From Rhyzopertha dominica (Eukaryota; Arthropoda; Insecta; Coleoptera; Bostrichidae), in NCBI GenBank assembly GCA_025024175.1, contig QCXZ01000086.1, positions 26,130,245 through 26,194,244 of the forward strand: a stretch of 64,000 nucleotides of DNA. The letters are read 5' to 3'. The notes beneath the pieces are model-generated. The model was not told where the DNA came from. It did no database searches and was given only the letters and a program-made list of their open reading frames with translations. The translations under genes and the position numbers were made by a program. This document shows, in pieces, positions 22,236 to 35,480 of the stretch (within the stretch, counting starts at the first letter, position 1; each line of letters starts with the position of its first letter).

Positions 22236-23550
22236 GGAACCAGCACGTTAAACATCCATTTATGCATCACCACAAGGTTAAGGTTGGAATACGCCTGAAT
22301 GTTATGGTCAACATAATATGCTACACGTGAAAATAATATCAAAAAGACAGACCTTCATGCTTGCGTTCACTTTCAATGGTATTAAAATTTTTAATTGATT
22401 ACCCAGAAATTTTAGATAAACTGAACCGCTGCCTACCATCAATGTTAGAAGTACTCGTCGACTTATGTTGTAGTTAGTGTTGGTTTTGATATTTTTGATA
22501 GCAACACTGAAGTTTATAAACAATAGTTAATTTACATAAGCATAGATATCTTTCTATTGTGTAGTTGTGTGTAATACTGTTGAACAGTGTAATTAAAAAA
22601 ATTAAAAGGTAACTTACCTTAAAAAACAAACGTTTAACGACTATGTCACTGTTTATTGTTAGCGTCTATTATTAAATTAAGAAAAAATGAAACATGGTAG
22701 GCTTGTACAAGGAACACAAGGACATGCGTTCTTCCTTTTCAGCTAATTACTTTGCCTCCCAAATTCCGCACTGCTACCGTAACAGTTACAATTTTGTCTG
22801 AAATGCGCATTTCAGAAGATGGATTTCAGAATTAACACTCTTTTGTTAAACGGAGTAGTCGGGTCACTTGTAGGTAGCTCTCTTTTACCGAGGCTATTAG
22901 ATCATTCACAGTGTTCGGATGCAAGTTACTGTATATTGCACTGGCGATTCGCTCATGAAATCCATACAATACGACACTGAGATACGGTGTGTCGAATATA
23001 GTTTAGGACACCCATTCCATTTCGAAGTGTCACTGCAGCAATGGTTTACTACTATCTTCTATATTTATGGCTTGTAGTTCGGTTGTATGCGGTACCGAAC
23101 AAAGGGTATAATCTTTAACTTGAGGCTTGTTAACGTATGCCCGTATGAACAATATTTCATTTTAAATAACATTGTTTATATTTTATTGCTGTGAACGCGG
23201 TTTATATATGGCATACGTAGCGGTTGTGCGCCGCCAACCGGTGTTGTATGAATTGCGTTTCGACAGAATTTAATTGAGTGCGAATTTCAGTCTCTTTCGT
23301 TTATGGAGACGTCCCGCGTCCAATAAAACGATTCAACGCACTAACACTAGTAGAATTTCTGATCAACATATTTCTACCATAACAGTCATTATAAATCTTT
23401 TTCGAAGTTTCATACGAAGACGTTCTTCAGTTGAGCACCTTTTTATGAGGGTTCTGATTATCCTAACGCACAGGATATTGATAAGTAATAACAGTGTCAA
23501 CGTGGAGATGAACGTTTAGAAAAGCACCGTGATGCAATATACATGCAGAT
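22236..23550. other. Intron 2: AT-rich to 22700, balanced 22700-23530
   Basis: No gene is recognised. The balanced part is a further candidate regulatory island; the 81-codon frame at 23274-23519 shows no domain. Confidence 0.25.
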
Positions 23551-23554
23551 ACTA

Positions 23555-23700
23555 TTTATCTATGGACGGTCGAAGAATTTAAATACCTAGGAGTCCCAGT
23601 AACACTGAAGTTACTACCAGAATAGTTGGGAGTGCCGTCAATATCGAATATAAAAGAAATCAGATGAAATGGTTTGGACACTTGTATAGGTGGTAGGCGT
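23555..23700 (+). pseudogene. LINE ORF2 C-terminal fragment
   Basis: VEEFKYLGVPVTLK (about 23567-23608) matches the FKYLG block after the reverse-transcriptase palm. After a deletion and frameshift, RNQMKWFGHLYRW (about 23658-23696) matches the W(F/Y)GH(L/V).RM C-terminal block also seen in copy A near 9500. Short and non-functional. Confidence 0.7.
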
Positions 23701-25079
23701 CAGTGCTTTTCTTGCTTTCTACCTAAATTTTTTGTTTCCGCTTCTTTATATCAATCAATCGAAATACAGCATTTTTCAAGTTCAATTTATTTGTGAAAGA
23801 TGTAAAAAGAAAGAACTGCAAGTGCTTCCACAAATAAACTAACAGATTAGCTAACGGATACTCTAAAGAAACCTCATATGTATAGAGAATTTAATTTCAT
23901 GCCAAAATTAGCTTTACACTATAAACAGAGGCCAATTTTGAGCTAGCATTGTGTAGCTCGCAAAAACGTGAGAAAAAGGTCGATTTTACGCTAATCCTTC
24001 ACATGGTCCGATTATGTTTGCTCGAAATCTTAAATCGGTGCCTTCGTAACAAAAAGGACTTTCAAATCGATAATTGCGGAGGTTGTTTTGGCAGCGGGTG
24101 TTTGCACAAGCAGACCGCGAATCAGGCAAATCTGAGTCCTCTAATTGAACACGTTTTTATCCATTGTCATGTCAACCGCTACCCTAACGACGAAGGCGCG
24201 TCTGCGGCGCGAGAGTGCCACATTATACGGGGGTATAATCTGCGAGATCGTTACTCCGAGGTATATTAATGGATTAATGCAGTATTGAACTGTCAACACT
24301 CACCTCAGCCGTCATCCAATAGCAACAGCATATCGATTCGCACGCCATTTTGATGGAGGGTCGCAAATTCGGAACTAGGCGGCCCAGATGGAAAAAATCA
24401 CCATGGTTTTTAATTTACACGAGCCTGAAATGCGGATGAACACATAATCCAAGATGCTTGATGTATCGATGCCTCGTGCATTAGCGCGGAATCTGTGTAG
24501 TCATGCTTACAAAAAGTACACTTTGTGAACAAGTCCGTCCCGTGACGTTAAGACTAATGGATTGTTTGCTGCGATTTTTACGGGTATGGAACGTCCATTA
24601 TTTTACCCACAATTCGTTTCAGATTACGGAATACAGACATCCACCATCGGCCAAACATAAACATTTTCAGCCCGATCGGTACGGATATTTTTTCTGCTAT
24701 TACTACTCAAAAATCAAAATATATAATAATATTTCAAATCATTGCGCGTTTAGAATATTTGTATTCGCCATAATTCTTAAAAAAACATTCCCATATGCCG
24801 TCTTGTTGTTAGATATAATTCCGACAGTCCGAATTTGAATGTTATCTTTTTAATAATAGACTCTATGCTTGTATAATACGAAGGCATACTGATATCTTGT
24901 TGGTCTGGATATTTTCCAGTAAAAAATTAATTTGGTTGCGATGATCTTTTATAAATAAGCCATCAAAGTTCGTCCAAATGTTCAATTCTGATAAAAATTG
25001 TGGATTATTGAAAAACTAAAACGCTTAATAGGGTTCAGATTTTGAGTATAATCCCACGTTTGGCTATCACAAAATTGCT
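23701..25079. other. Intron 2: unassigned DNA with balanced island 23940-24840
   Basis: 23940-24840 is balanced, with frames of 106 and 111 codons (23949-24269, 24503-24838) that have no recognisable domain. The flanks are AT-rich. Confidence 0.25.
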
Positions 25080-25400
25080 GCTCAAAAAAGTCCACACACC
25101 ATTTACTGAAGAACGAAGGAATTAGCATTCTATTTCATTATTTCATGCTCAATCAGCAACAAGGTAATGCATTTTTACACCACATCGTTACCGATGATGA
25201 ACATTTGTGTGATCAGAACAAACCAGAATCCATGGAGTGAAAGCATTCCCAGTCACCAAAAGCAAAAAAAATGTGGTAAACGTAGTTTCTGATTAAAAAA
25301 GAGTGGTGCGATTGGTATTGTGCACTTCAAAATCTGCCTGCACATATGAAATTCGAAATCTTAGAACGCCCTTCTTTAAATCTTCGCTTGTCACTGTATT
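25080..25400 (+). pseudogene. Mariner transposase remnant
   Basis: The plus strand reads QQQGNAFLHHIVTDDEHL (about 25158-25211), the mariner catalytic block usually given as F.HRIVTGDEKW, followed by QNKPESME, then SQSPKAKK, and after stops GAIGIVHF. This order matches the first catalytic Asp region and the following strands of mariner transposases. Several stops are present. No inverted ends were found. Confidence 0.75.
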
Positions 25401-26560
25401 ATTTCCACGTGTTTGATCCACTGAAGCATGGAATTCTTTTTCTTTTTCAATTTTTAAATGTGTTTTCGTTGATCAATCGTGATTACTTACTCATAGTTTA
25501 TGAATAACGTCATTCTATGATATCCAGGCTGACGTAGGAAAAAGAACATCCTCTAACAGTTGTTTGGACATCATGAAGTGCCGCAAGAATCTTGGTAGAT
25601 GGGGTATGTCCTAAACGTGTTCGACGTGTGAAAGATCAAGAGGTCTTGGTGGGCTTTGTTTTATTCGAAATAACTGGAGCATTGGCTTTGTCTTCAAAGC
25701 ATAAAATTTCCAAATTAGCTCCTAAAGATTTGTCGAATACAGATGAAGATTCCTTCACAGAATTGAGGTAATTAAAAGGAAGCATGTACCGAACCTGTCA
25801 ATTGCAATCCGTTCCAACAAAACACGTTCCACATTACCGAAAATTTATGCCTAATTACCTTCTGTTCTATCAGGCGTTGTCGTGAGGTAAAAAAACGTGT
25901 TAACGCGAAACAAACGGTTTTCGTCTTATTTTTAACACATTCCTGTTTTTACCGTTCCGGGGCCCGCGTTTTTTCATACGTAATTCAATTTGTACGGATC
26001 CAGTAACGAGTATTTTTTCGTGAGTGACGTAACATATTACAATAATTAAGCCAGTTCTATGTCTTGATAGATTCCGGTTGATTGCCTATCAAACGGCACA
26101 AAAAAATTCATTAGGCTTCCGAGGACGTAGCGATTTTGTTCCCGGAATGGTATGGGAAAGACGCTGTTTTGTTTTCTTTGAGGGATAAATGACTCGATTC
26201 TAAATGCAATGCCCGCCGACCGCTTATACACTCTAGGCATATAATGGAGAAGTACTTCGACATTGTGCGCGGTCGCAATGTAATCAATCTTCTGAATAGA
26301 TCAATCAAAATCCGGCCTAGCTGTCTGATTTGCATGCCGACAAGCAAGATGTTTATAAATGGGCCGAAGACAGGCTGTGACCCCTCGTACATTCTCCTCA
26401 ATTTCCACTATTCCCTGGCGTTTCCGCGCAGGTACCGTCTTTCGAACCGGTTGCTTTTCGAAAAACGCATAAACAACTCCAGCAGAACTGACTAAGCCTT
26501 CCAGGCAGTAGCATTTTCTCATTTATCACTTGTCCCCATTTTTTGCAAACGAATTGTGCT
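25401..26560. other. Intron 2: unassigned; balanced island 25840-26540
   Basis: 25401-25840 may be transposon-derived, but I cannot place it in a family. 25840-26540 is balanced with overlapping frames on both strands (73-96 codons) and no domain, hence more likely regulatory or neutral than coding. Confidence 0.25.
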
Positions 26561-26589
26561 TAAGGAACCCGATGTTGACCTCTGTAGGG

Positions 26590-27505
26590 AACTGATTGTT
26601 ACTGTTAAATCAGTTTCATCCAAAGGATGATTGTATAGAACACAAGGTCCTAATTATAATAACTTGCAGTCAATAAACATTCAACCATGCATGTCTAAGA
26701 TTTTTAAAGAAATTTTGGAGGAACATAAGGTTACGTCATTGTTCTTGCTTGATTTTAGCAATCTACACAAACTTCTCATGCGATTGTTACACTACAATCT
26801 GCCATAATCGGAAGTTACTTGTGTGATAAAATTGATAATTCTCTCCCAGATTCATGTGTTGTCAACTGTGGTGTCCCTTAAGGCTCAGATTTGGGGCCCG
26901 TACTATTCTCTGTATACATTCCTAATTTGCCTTCTATTTAAAGTTACTGCAATTTTAATTTAAGCAGATGATACCTACATAGATTTTTCATTCCATCCTT
27001 TCTTCTAACCTGTGCAGAATTAACAGATTTACATCAAACTGATGCTGATCATACACTAAGACTTAATCCTGATAAATCAAAATTTATGATATTTGGACCT
27101 ACTCCTACTAGAGATAGACTTAAAAGTTACGTAAAACTTTACATACATAGGTAATACATCTTCTTTGTGAGACATCCAAGAACTTGGGAATAATTATTTA
27201 TTTCGAACTAAGATTTGTTTTTTATGGTCGTTGTTTCGACAGAGCAATGACTCGAAGTATTAAGAAGCAGAATCTCTTATAAACCCATTGATGCAGGTTA
27301 TTTAAATATATTTCACTCTGCTTTGGTCTTCCATTAAATTAATTACAACCGGAACTCCTTCCTACTTATACAATAAAATATAATTTAGAACTGATGTTCA
27401 CCATTTGAATTTGAGGCATCGCACTATTATGTTTAACTACTGCTTCTTATATCGGTTCGTAATTTTTTTTCAACCTCCAGTGGGTTGTAATAATAATAAT
27501 AAGAT
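26590..27505 (+). pseudogene. Jockey/CR1-like LINE ORF2 remnant
   Basis: Blocks occur in order: SLFLLDFSNLHKLL (about 26738-26779; LLDFSKAFD), NCGVP*GSDLGPVLFSVYI (about 26867-26923), ADDTYIDFSF (about 26965-26993; YADD), LRLNPDKSKFMIFGPTP (about 27058-27110), FYGRCFDRAM (about 27218-27250), TGTPSYLYNKI (about 27347-27380) and FRTDVHHLNLRHRTIMF (about 27386-27436). A TAA microsatellite (about 27487-27502) may be the 3' tail. Frameshifts and stops are frequent. Confidence 0.85.
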
Positions 27506-27559
27506 CCATTTATATAAAATGATATTTTATTAACAAAAGTTGAGCAAATTCTACTACTA

Positions 27560-28440
27560 CTACTGACCAGCCAAATGGGTCAACTTTTCATTGGTGACAA
27601 AACCTTGTCTGCTTAACCATGAAGCCAAGGATAACGATAACAAAGGAGCGATTTATGAGTACAATAAACGAAGAAACAACGTGACGGCCTTTTTGGCTTT
27701 CTTATGTAGGGTTAGACAGTTAAAGCCCAAACAAAGGGTTTCGAATGGTAGCAGAAATTTTGCCACTAATGATTTCTTCGACACAGGAAGAGGTGGTTTT
27801 CATAGCAATTCTCCGCGGCAAGTGGCTGGTGTTTAACAACTGTTTGCGTTCAGCAGCTATCGGGTCGGAATTATTAAAGTCAATAATATAAAGCACGAAA
27901 ATTCCTGCTTCGGTTAGTATTTGCTAATCTGTGGGTGGATATTAGTGACAGGATGTTTACATTCGAAATGGTGGATAATATTAAACGGTACACACCACTC
28001 ATCCGTGCAGCGTTATCTAATATATTCATGGTTATCATTGCAGATTAACCCTACGGAACATTTTTCATTCTTGGCAATATTGAGTTGAGCGCATACTTTC
28101 CAAAAGCATCCGTGAAGCGATAGGACGAAATTTATTAAACATATTTTGCACTAAAATTTCGGTATGCCTGCAGAGTTATCTGGAATTCCACGATAAATTC
28201 CCCCAATCCCGTTTCCTGCTGTCGGTTGGCTGGGGGGGCAGCGATATCCCCGCGTATTGACACGTCCAGCGCGGATAATGAAATGTTGTAAAATCCACTA
28301 ATCACCGCAACCGGGATTTGCGCGAATTTGTAGCGAATTCGCTAACGACGGATTATGCAATCAGGGGCGAAATAATCGCGACCATTTCCCCAGTAATGGC
28401 AGCTGGTTATTTAAATAAATTGCTCATACTTTACACATAA
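27560..28440. promoter_or_regulatory. Balanced-composition island in intron 2 with a 14-bp palindrome; candidate enhancer
   Basis: Complex, balanced sequence without a coding match. It holds the perfect 14-bp palindrome TAGCGAATTCGCTA (28331-28344) and, 7 bases on, ATTATGCAAT (28352-28361), close to the C/EBP-type bZIP site. Regulatory function is inferred. Confidence 0.35.
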
Positions 28441-28849
28441 ATATACAGGGAAGTAAAAATATAATGAATATTTCCTAAGATGCAAGGACTTGCTTTACAG
28501 TACATTTAGAAAACAGAAACACCTACAACAGTGGCGTAGAGGCTGTTAGCAGAGTAGGTGAAATAATGCACTCGAAAGGGAGTGAATGACTTTAATTAAA
28601 CGTCTTTATACATAAGTTTTTCTTACATAGTATTGTCAGTGTGACGTTCTCCATAAAAGTTTCGATTTTATTGGCTTTTTTTCTGGCTTTCCTGATGGCC
28701 GACGTCAGCTCATTGGACAGAGCTTATCCGAGATATTGTACAACTGAATCTCCAATCGACGTCACTTAGAAGACCGTACTCAGCCTACAGACTGCTCCCG
28801 GGTCCATTAACATTGACCACAGTCTTCGAATTATACAGTAAAATATATC

Positions 28850-30110
28850 AAAGGATAAATCCGACTGTCTTGCGAGAGTTGCTCAAGACAATAAAGTAGA
28901 CGTGATACTTCCTCAAGAGGCTCGTGCGGTCGACGTTCAAGATCTCCGCAGACGAGGGACGATCTTGGGATAAACCCTAATCGATTCTCTAAACAGCAGT
29001 ATTCATGGGTCTGCAACTTATCTGAAATCAGACTTAACCAACTTCCGGTCAGTTAATAAAGAAATTGTAAATGGTGTTGAAACGATCACAACTACAGTAG
29101 GAGACCTCACCATTTACGACATTTATAAGTCTCCGAATACTGTCTGTCCAGACAACTTCCTTGGATAAAACGAACATCCTTGTGTGTATATTGGTGACTT
29201 GAATAGCCATCATAATTTATGGAGCTACAACGATACATCTTGTTTACACTGAAAAAGAGGAGAAGTGCTTCCATTCGGCAAGATGGAGACGTGACTACAA
29301 TTCAGACCTCTGCATCTCCTCCTGTGACGCTAATTTAATGCATCTTCGTGTGATACAGCAAGTGTTGAACGTAGCCAACATCGCCTACAATTAGTAGTAG
29401 TTGGCATACAGATTAAAAATGTGCCATCACTTGAGAAACCACGATGGAACTTTCAAAAAGCGGACTGGTTAGGATTTACTACTCAAATTGATATGAATCT
29501 TCGATGGGTCCCAGCAACTTCTGAAAACTATGAGAGATTTGTTAGTGTAATAAAAGCTGCTGCAAAGAGAACAATTCCAAAAGGTTTTCGAACATGCTAT
29601 GTCCCTTGTTGAAATAAAAAAAACTGATGTCTTGTATAGGCTGTATCGAGCTCATCCCTGTTATGAATTGGCTGACAGGATTCTAGAATCCCTGAATCAA
29701 TCTGGGAAGAAAAAACAGAATACTCTAATACAGAGCATGACTTTAAGCTGAGTACTGCTGTCCTGTCTGGAAAAATAGTCATCACACAGGAAAAATTGGC
29801 ACTCATCTAAATACTGCAATGGGACTAATCACTGGAACGATTAAGTCAACTCCATTACCTTGGCTCCTCCGGAGATTCGCAGACAGTTTGCTACATATAA
29901 AGCTTGGCAAAAATATCATTCAGCTCCTAATGAGATTCTGATTTCCCCACAGTTTTTAAGGTGTAAATGTGACTACATTAGCTGATTTAGAATCGTTCGG
30001 AAAGAAACGGTCTATGCAGGACCGAGTAATGAAGCTTCTCTGTTTTATACAGCCATTAAATGGTCTTCTAACCTGGCCGGGATGTCCATACTTAGTATAT
30101 ATGATGTGAT
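28850..30110 (+). pseudogene. Jockey-like LINE endonuclease remnant
   Basis: From about 28870 the plus strand reads LARVAQDNKVDVILPQEARA (endonuclease block with the catalytic Glu as QE), then SLNSSIHGSATYLKSDL, GDLTIYDIYKSPN (about 29102-29140) and CVYIGDLNSHHNLWSYND (about 29181-29234; catalytic GD.N.HH..W). After stops, PRWNFQKADWLGF (about 29437-29475) and AAAKRTIPKGFR (about 29556-29591) match the linker to the reverse transcriptase, followed by LYRLYRAHPCYELADRIL (about 29638-29691). No reverse-transcriptase core follows. This is the 5' half of an element with several frameshifts. Confidence 0.88.
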
Positions 30111-30119
30111 TAAATAAAT

Positions 30120-31860
30120 ATACGAGTAGTACGGTGTCCACTATCGGTATATGGGGGCAGCAAGGTATCCCACGGTGTTGCCTCGTTTATGGACCTTCGG
30201 TACGCTGGGGGTTTTGATGTATAGCGTGTGGTGGCGATGGCCATTACAAACAGCGAAGAACAGAACTTACCGGCCGTTCGCGTACAACATAANGCATCGG
30301 CTCACTTTGATCAAAATGCTACGGTTGACGCGACTTTTAACTGCACCATAAAGATGTTCGGGATGTCAACGGCTGTACTTTATGGTGTCGCGGTTCGCCG
30401 CTATCATACTCCTTCATACTGACCAGGGGACGATATACTCACACCGGGAAAAACGAAAATGAAATAATCTCAGTGTTGCTATCCTTTATATCATTTCGAT
30501 ATGTGTGCAGTGCATTTGAAGACCCATTTACTGGTATTTCAGATTTCAGATTTAAATATTAGCGCCTCTACATGTGCATTGTTCCAGAAATTCCACCAGT
30601 GGTGTACTGCGACCAGAAAATAATTAAACGAAGCGTGTGGCAAATATTGATCTGTCGTAATCAATGTCTGGTCTCGTGCCGGTCGGCACTAAGTCTTAAT
30701 TCAGGTGTAGGTGCGCCCCCATTCTTCCTGATTAACGAATTGCCATCTTAAAAAATGCTTCCCCGGCGCAGATCCGGTGCACGACTGTTGTTTCCGTCGG
30801 CTTTCGTGTCACATAGCATATTACACCCCGTATACTCCTGCCTTTTATAGGAATTACTTGTCGATGTGATTCATGGCAAGGAGCGACCGTATATTTGCAG
30901 GCATTCCCTCCTCCAAATTACTTATATGACATAGGTACAATCTTTTTTAATGTTCTTAAAAACTATTCAAGTCCATACAAAGGAATATGACACTATCACA
31001 ACTCTCCATAATTTAGATAGCGCACTTACTTTCATCTTGTTAGCTTTGGACTGTGTATAAATCTGACATAATATTAATATTTTAAAGAATGCCGCTTTTA
31101 TATTGTATTTCAATTATAAAACATTGTATATACGCTTCCAGAGAGAAATGCTGTGCTATAGCACTACTGAAGCAATCATGCGTTGCTAAAATATCTGCTC
31201 AAAAATTAAAAGAATCTTAAACTGCTACTTTATAAGTCACATAAACAAAATCATTGTTTACGTGTTTCTGCTTGGTCGAAAAAATGCTTCTTTCGTATCT
31301 TTATTGTATCCAATAACTACCATTGTATTAAAAATCAATAGTTGCTGCTGTTTTCCAATACCTTTCATAATCGGTTAACAAATTATCAAATAAATAACCA
31401 GCCGCATACCATAGGTACAAACAAATTCATGTCCCAGTAATCTGAGACGCATTTTCCATCTCTTTCTTCTGCGCTTATCATATTATGCACTGTGGTTATT
31501 ATTAAACATTGATTGCTAAGGTAGGTGTATAGAACTCGTGCCTATTACAAAAATTCAACGACAACTGTGTTTATAAATTTTCCGGCTAGAATTTTGTAAC
31601 CTAAATCTTCGCTCCTTTTTCTTGGTACTAAATGTAATAACAATTAATATTCATTGTTTAAGAGATCTAAACAACACTAAAATACAGTCGAAAAATCAAA
31701 TTTATATTTAGCCAAATAGTTTTAATTTTTAAAGAAATGACATTTTTCTCCACAAATCAGCGAATTGAGTCTTGGCGGGGTATACTAAGGAATCACCACT
31801 GAGCGTTGAGATTTTGCATCAATTTTTTTGAATCTATGAGAGAAAATTTGCACAAGGGGA
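30120..31860. other. Intron 2: balanced island 30120-30920, then AT-rich
   Basis: The island at 30120-30920 has no recognised coding frame and one N (30292). 30920-31860 is AT-rich with nothing identified. Confidence 0.3.
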
Positions 31861-31869
31861 GATGAAAGC

Positions 31870-32465
31870 AGGAAAAAGAAATCAATAATAGATTATATAT
31901 TAATTGATAAAAGTAATAGATCAGAGGAAAGGCGGCGGGGCACCAAATTGCACCAGATATGTTAAAAAGTATGGGGCCAGAAGAGAGGAAAGTAGTGACA
32001 ACAATATTTAATATGGCATGGAATAAAAGAATTGTACCGGATAACTGGAAAATGGGTACATAAAGAAGGACACAAAAGAATGTAGAAAATATAGAGGAAT
32101 TACACTATTAGGTATAGTAGCAAATATTTATGAAAGACTTTTGGAAGCAAGATTAAGAAAAAAGCTGAAACCACAATTACACGAAGCACAAAGCGGATTT
32201 AGAAAGGGGCGAAGGACACAGGACCATATATTTATGATTAAACAAATGACTGAAAAGATGTACAAAGGAAAAGGGATCTGTTTAGCATTCTTGGACTTTG
32301 ATAATATCCCTAAAAAAGTCGTCTGGGAAAGTAGAAAGAAAAGGGGTATAAATAACAAGAATAACACAGTGATTGACCCCGTATAAGAACTTTATGTGCA
32401 CTAAAAGCTCAACAAAGGAAGGCAGAATAAAAGCTGGCAATTCTCCTGAAAATTTTCAAGCTGTT
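31870..32465 (+). pseudogene. LINE ORF2 remnant, copy B (same family as 8890-9770)
   Basis: About 31872-31915 reads NQ**IIDYILIDKSNR-like, the end of the endonuclease. It is followed directly by APDMLKSMGPEERKVVTTIF and MAWNKRIVPDNWKMG (about 31955-32060), then YRGITL, YERLLEARLRKKLKP and QSGFRKGRRTQDHIF (about 32125-32240), ICLAFLDFDNIPKKVVWES and KKRGINNK (about 32275-32360). The words KKRGINNK, VVWES and KGICLAF are shared with copy A, so both derive from one family. Stops, frameshifts and a small deletion at the catalytic KAFD motif make it inactive. Copy B retains N-terminal blocks that copy A lacks. Confidence 0.87.
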
Positions 32466-32499
32466 ATCTTATATTGTCTTAGTCATTGACACCAGAAGG

Positions 32500-33850
32500 C
32501 CAGAAAAATAAATAAAATATGCGTTCGCAGTGCTCAGTGGCGCCGTGGAAAAACGAGTCGCGACGTAGTACTCAGGTGCAGTGCTGCAATANCCAGACGG
32601 AAATGTAGAAACCACATAGGCTACCATCAAATATTCAGGAGGGCACGTGAAACTTTCAGATTGCGTTTTTATTTGATAAAAGCGACTAGCAATTATATAC
32701 TGCCACTGCTGCAATTTTTCGCTTTGAATTGCCCCGGGGAATCCCGTCGTATTTCCCGCATCTGCAAGGTATGAAGTGCAAGTTTACGGTGTTTTCAGCT
32801 GCGAAAAGCGAGCTTTTGTGGGAGCTGGTAGTTTTGGTCTCGAGAACGGCTAGCGCCAGATCCAGGAATCCGGCAATTACGTGCCTTTTGCACTTTTTGT
32901 TTGGTAGATCGTCCATAAATTTTCGGTATCGGATGTCATCGTGGTCGTTAAGTACCTCTACCTGAAATAGCCGTTTACCGGAGTAGTTAAAGTAGGTACC
33001 CGTAATTAACCGTTATTAATGGCAAGTATCAAGGCGTATCGGCATCGGTGCGTCTGCAACGTGAAAAATTAGAAACCAGTTTGTAACGAGATTAAATAAC
33101 TTCATTGTGGCTAATTTGTAAAAATTAGTCTACCGGCGGATGGCAGACGTCCATTTCTATATAATGAAGAGACGTTCTTTCACACGAAGTTAATAAACAG
33201 TAACGTTAGCTCTAACTAAATGCACCGACAATTTATTTATTTGCTGGATGGTAAATTGCTCAATAGATTAGCTCCATTTTTAATCTGCTTTTTGCACCAA
33301 TTACCGCGAGTACCGCAATACCATGTGTTGGAAAATTGAGCCGCAGAAATAGCGACACGGCTTCAACAAAGGAAGCCCTGTCTAAGGCCTGGTGAAACAG
33401 GGCAGTTGTAACCGAAACAATCGCAGCTTACTGCACTGCAGCTGCCGCGGAATTATTGTGAACGTTTACGTTTTAATCATGTTCATAAAACGGCTTGTCT
33501 AATCAGGACACTTCTGCATTTGCATGTCGTCCGTCCGAGAACAGACGGTGTCCAATCGGTGGAGCAAAGTTCTCTGTTAATCGTATCGAAATTACACGGA
33601 GGATCTGCGCCGTGTATCGATTAAGCGACTACATTAAACAACCAAATGCAATTGCACTTGTTCTGGAGAAATGTGACATTCGCACGCAATAACATATTGA
33701 ATACCGCCCAGCGTTCGTGTTACAACGCACATAATTGTAAGGTTGAACATTTGCCGCAAACATAAAACGGTAATTGATATTTGAGCAACATTTAATTACA
33801 ATGCCGGCTTATAAATATTGTAATTACTTAATATAATCATTAACATAATC
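32500..33850. promoter_or_regulatory. Balanced-composition island in intron 2; candidate enhancer
   Basis: About 1.35 kb of complex sequence without a coding match, between a LINE and AT-rich DNA. One N lies at 32592. Frames of 65-81 codons on both strands look like chance. Function is inferred from texture only. Confidence 0.25.
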
Positions 33851-35480
33851 AGCACTTGCTGGATTTCGCTTCTTGCAATTGTTGTGTTACTGAATCATGC
33901 TCCATTCATTTAAAAGGTTCACTTATGAAATGTATCGTCTGACATTTTACACTATTTCTGCTCAGTTAAAGATATTTATTTATTTCCAACATGTGAAAAA
34001 TAAATACACACCTAATTACTTGTCGTTAATCGATAGTTTTGTACCAAAAGCCAGTTTAAGAAAAGATCATAAAGTTTTTTTGCCACATTTTATTTTTAAT
34101 TTATTTGCAACAACCAAATGCAGCAAAATATGATGAAATGCATTTTTAAGTCTGTGCATATATCTTGACAGTACATTTTCTTTCCATGAATTCATGTTGG
34201 GGAGATGTAACATTTAGAGGCTGAGTAAATTTGCTTGAAAAGTATGAATTCAAATATTTTTGCAAAATTTGTCAGAAAAAAAATAGATATTTGCTGGGTC
34301 TCCCTTTTTTAATTGGTGTTACAAATTTTTTTTCCAAATTACAAGAAATGTAGAAGTTTTAATAACGAGGTTAAAGGGTGTATGAAGAAGTGCTACGAAA
34401 ACAGACACAATCCTTAATTAGAAACCGAGATATATCATCTGTACCAGCAGTTAGAGAATTTTTATTTTCTTTTCACAGCTTGCATTATGTCACTTTTTTT
34501 TTAATAAATGCCCAGAACTTTTTAGGATCAGAAATGATTGAACTTTAAATATTTTGTACATAATTTAGAAAAGGTTTCGATAAAACAACTTTTGTTTTAG
34601 ACATTCGATGGCACTTTTATTATACCAGAGTGAATTTTATGAAAATGGCATGAATTAAGGTGATAACGGGGAACCCATAGGTGCACCAGAAATTTGTCGG
34701 TAGAGTTGACCATGAAATGCGAAATATGTTGAAGTGAGANGTTTTTCTACCAAGTCTACGAATATATCAGGCTGATTGTCCCGGGATAACTTACGTTATA
34801 GATTCGCGATGATGATCACCTCAATAGGGGAAGCTGACCCTTACTTCTCCATGGTACGTTAAGCCAAGTGACGATGCTAACAAGAACGGGGAGGCAGTGT
34901 CCCTTGGAAGTAATTTCGATGGTTTGACCGTTGCAAAATGCCTATGCGTTATACTGCAGTGGACGCGTTCTCGAAAGAAGCCGGGGCGACGCTGGGGACG
35001 ACGATCTCGCAAGTCTCATTGTTTCATGTCAGGGAAATTGGCGTCAACCTCAATGGTTCCCCGGAGAGCTTTAAAAAGGACCAATTTGAATATTTTCAAC
35101 ATGGATTTTAAGAAGCGTGAATTTTTATCGCCCAGTAAATATCCAACCCCCACGAAAGCTGGGGAACCTTTCCTTCTATCTATTGCTAGTTCTGGAGGGG
35201 GCACAAATATTAAAGTCGAGTCAAAGAAAAGGGTGAAAATACGAGCGCGCGCGGGATTGAAACGAGACATTTTATACCGGACAACTTTAATTAAAACTGC
35301 GCTTATTAAAAATTCATATTTTGGATTAAATTGCGGAATGAAAACTTTATTACTCCCCTTTAGGAGGCTGTAAATAAAACCCTCCCTGTAAAAACTAAAA
35401 GCTACTACTCCTAGAATACAGTTGTTTTTCATTTCACAAATATACCTCGATGCTTTGACTGACTTCTTTTTTCCTTTCAG
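33851..35480. other. Distal intron 2: AT-rich to 34780, balanced DNA up to exon 3
   Basis: 33851-34780 is AT-rich with one N (34740). 34780-35450 is balanced and open on both strands (158 codons + at 34897-35373; 188 codons - across exon 3 at 35016-35582); neither frame shows a domain. The last 30 bases form the pyrimidine tract of the exon-3 acceptor. Confidence 0.35.

Noticed and set aside
34897..35373. 158-codon plus-strand frame just before exon 3
   Set aside because: No family resemblance, and it ends in stops before the exon-3 acceptor in a different frame; likely chance.
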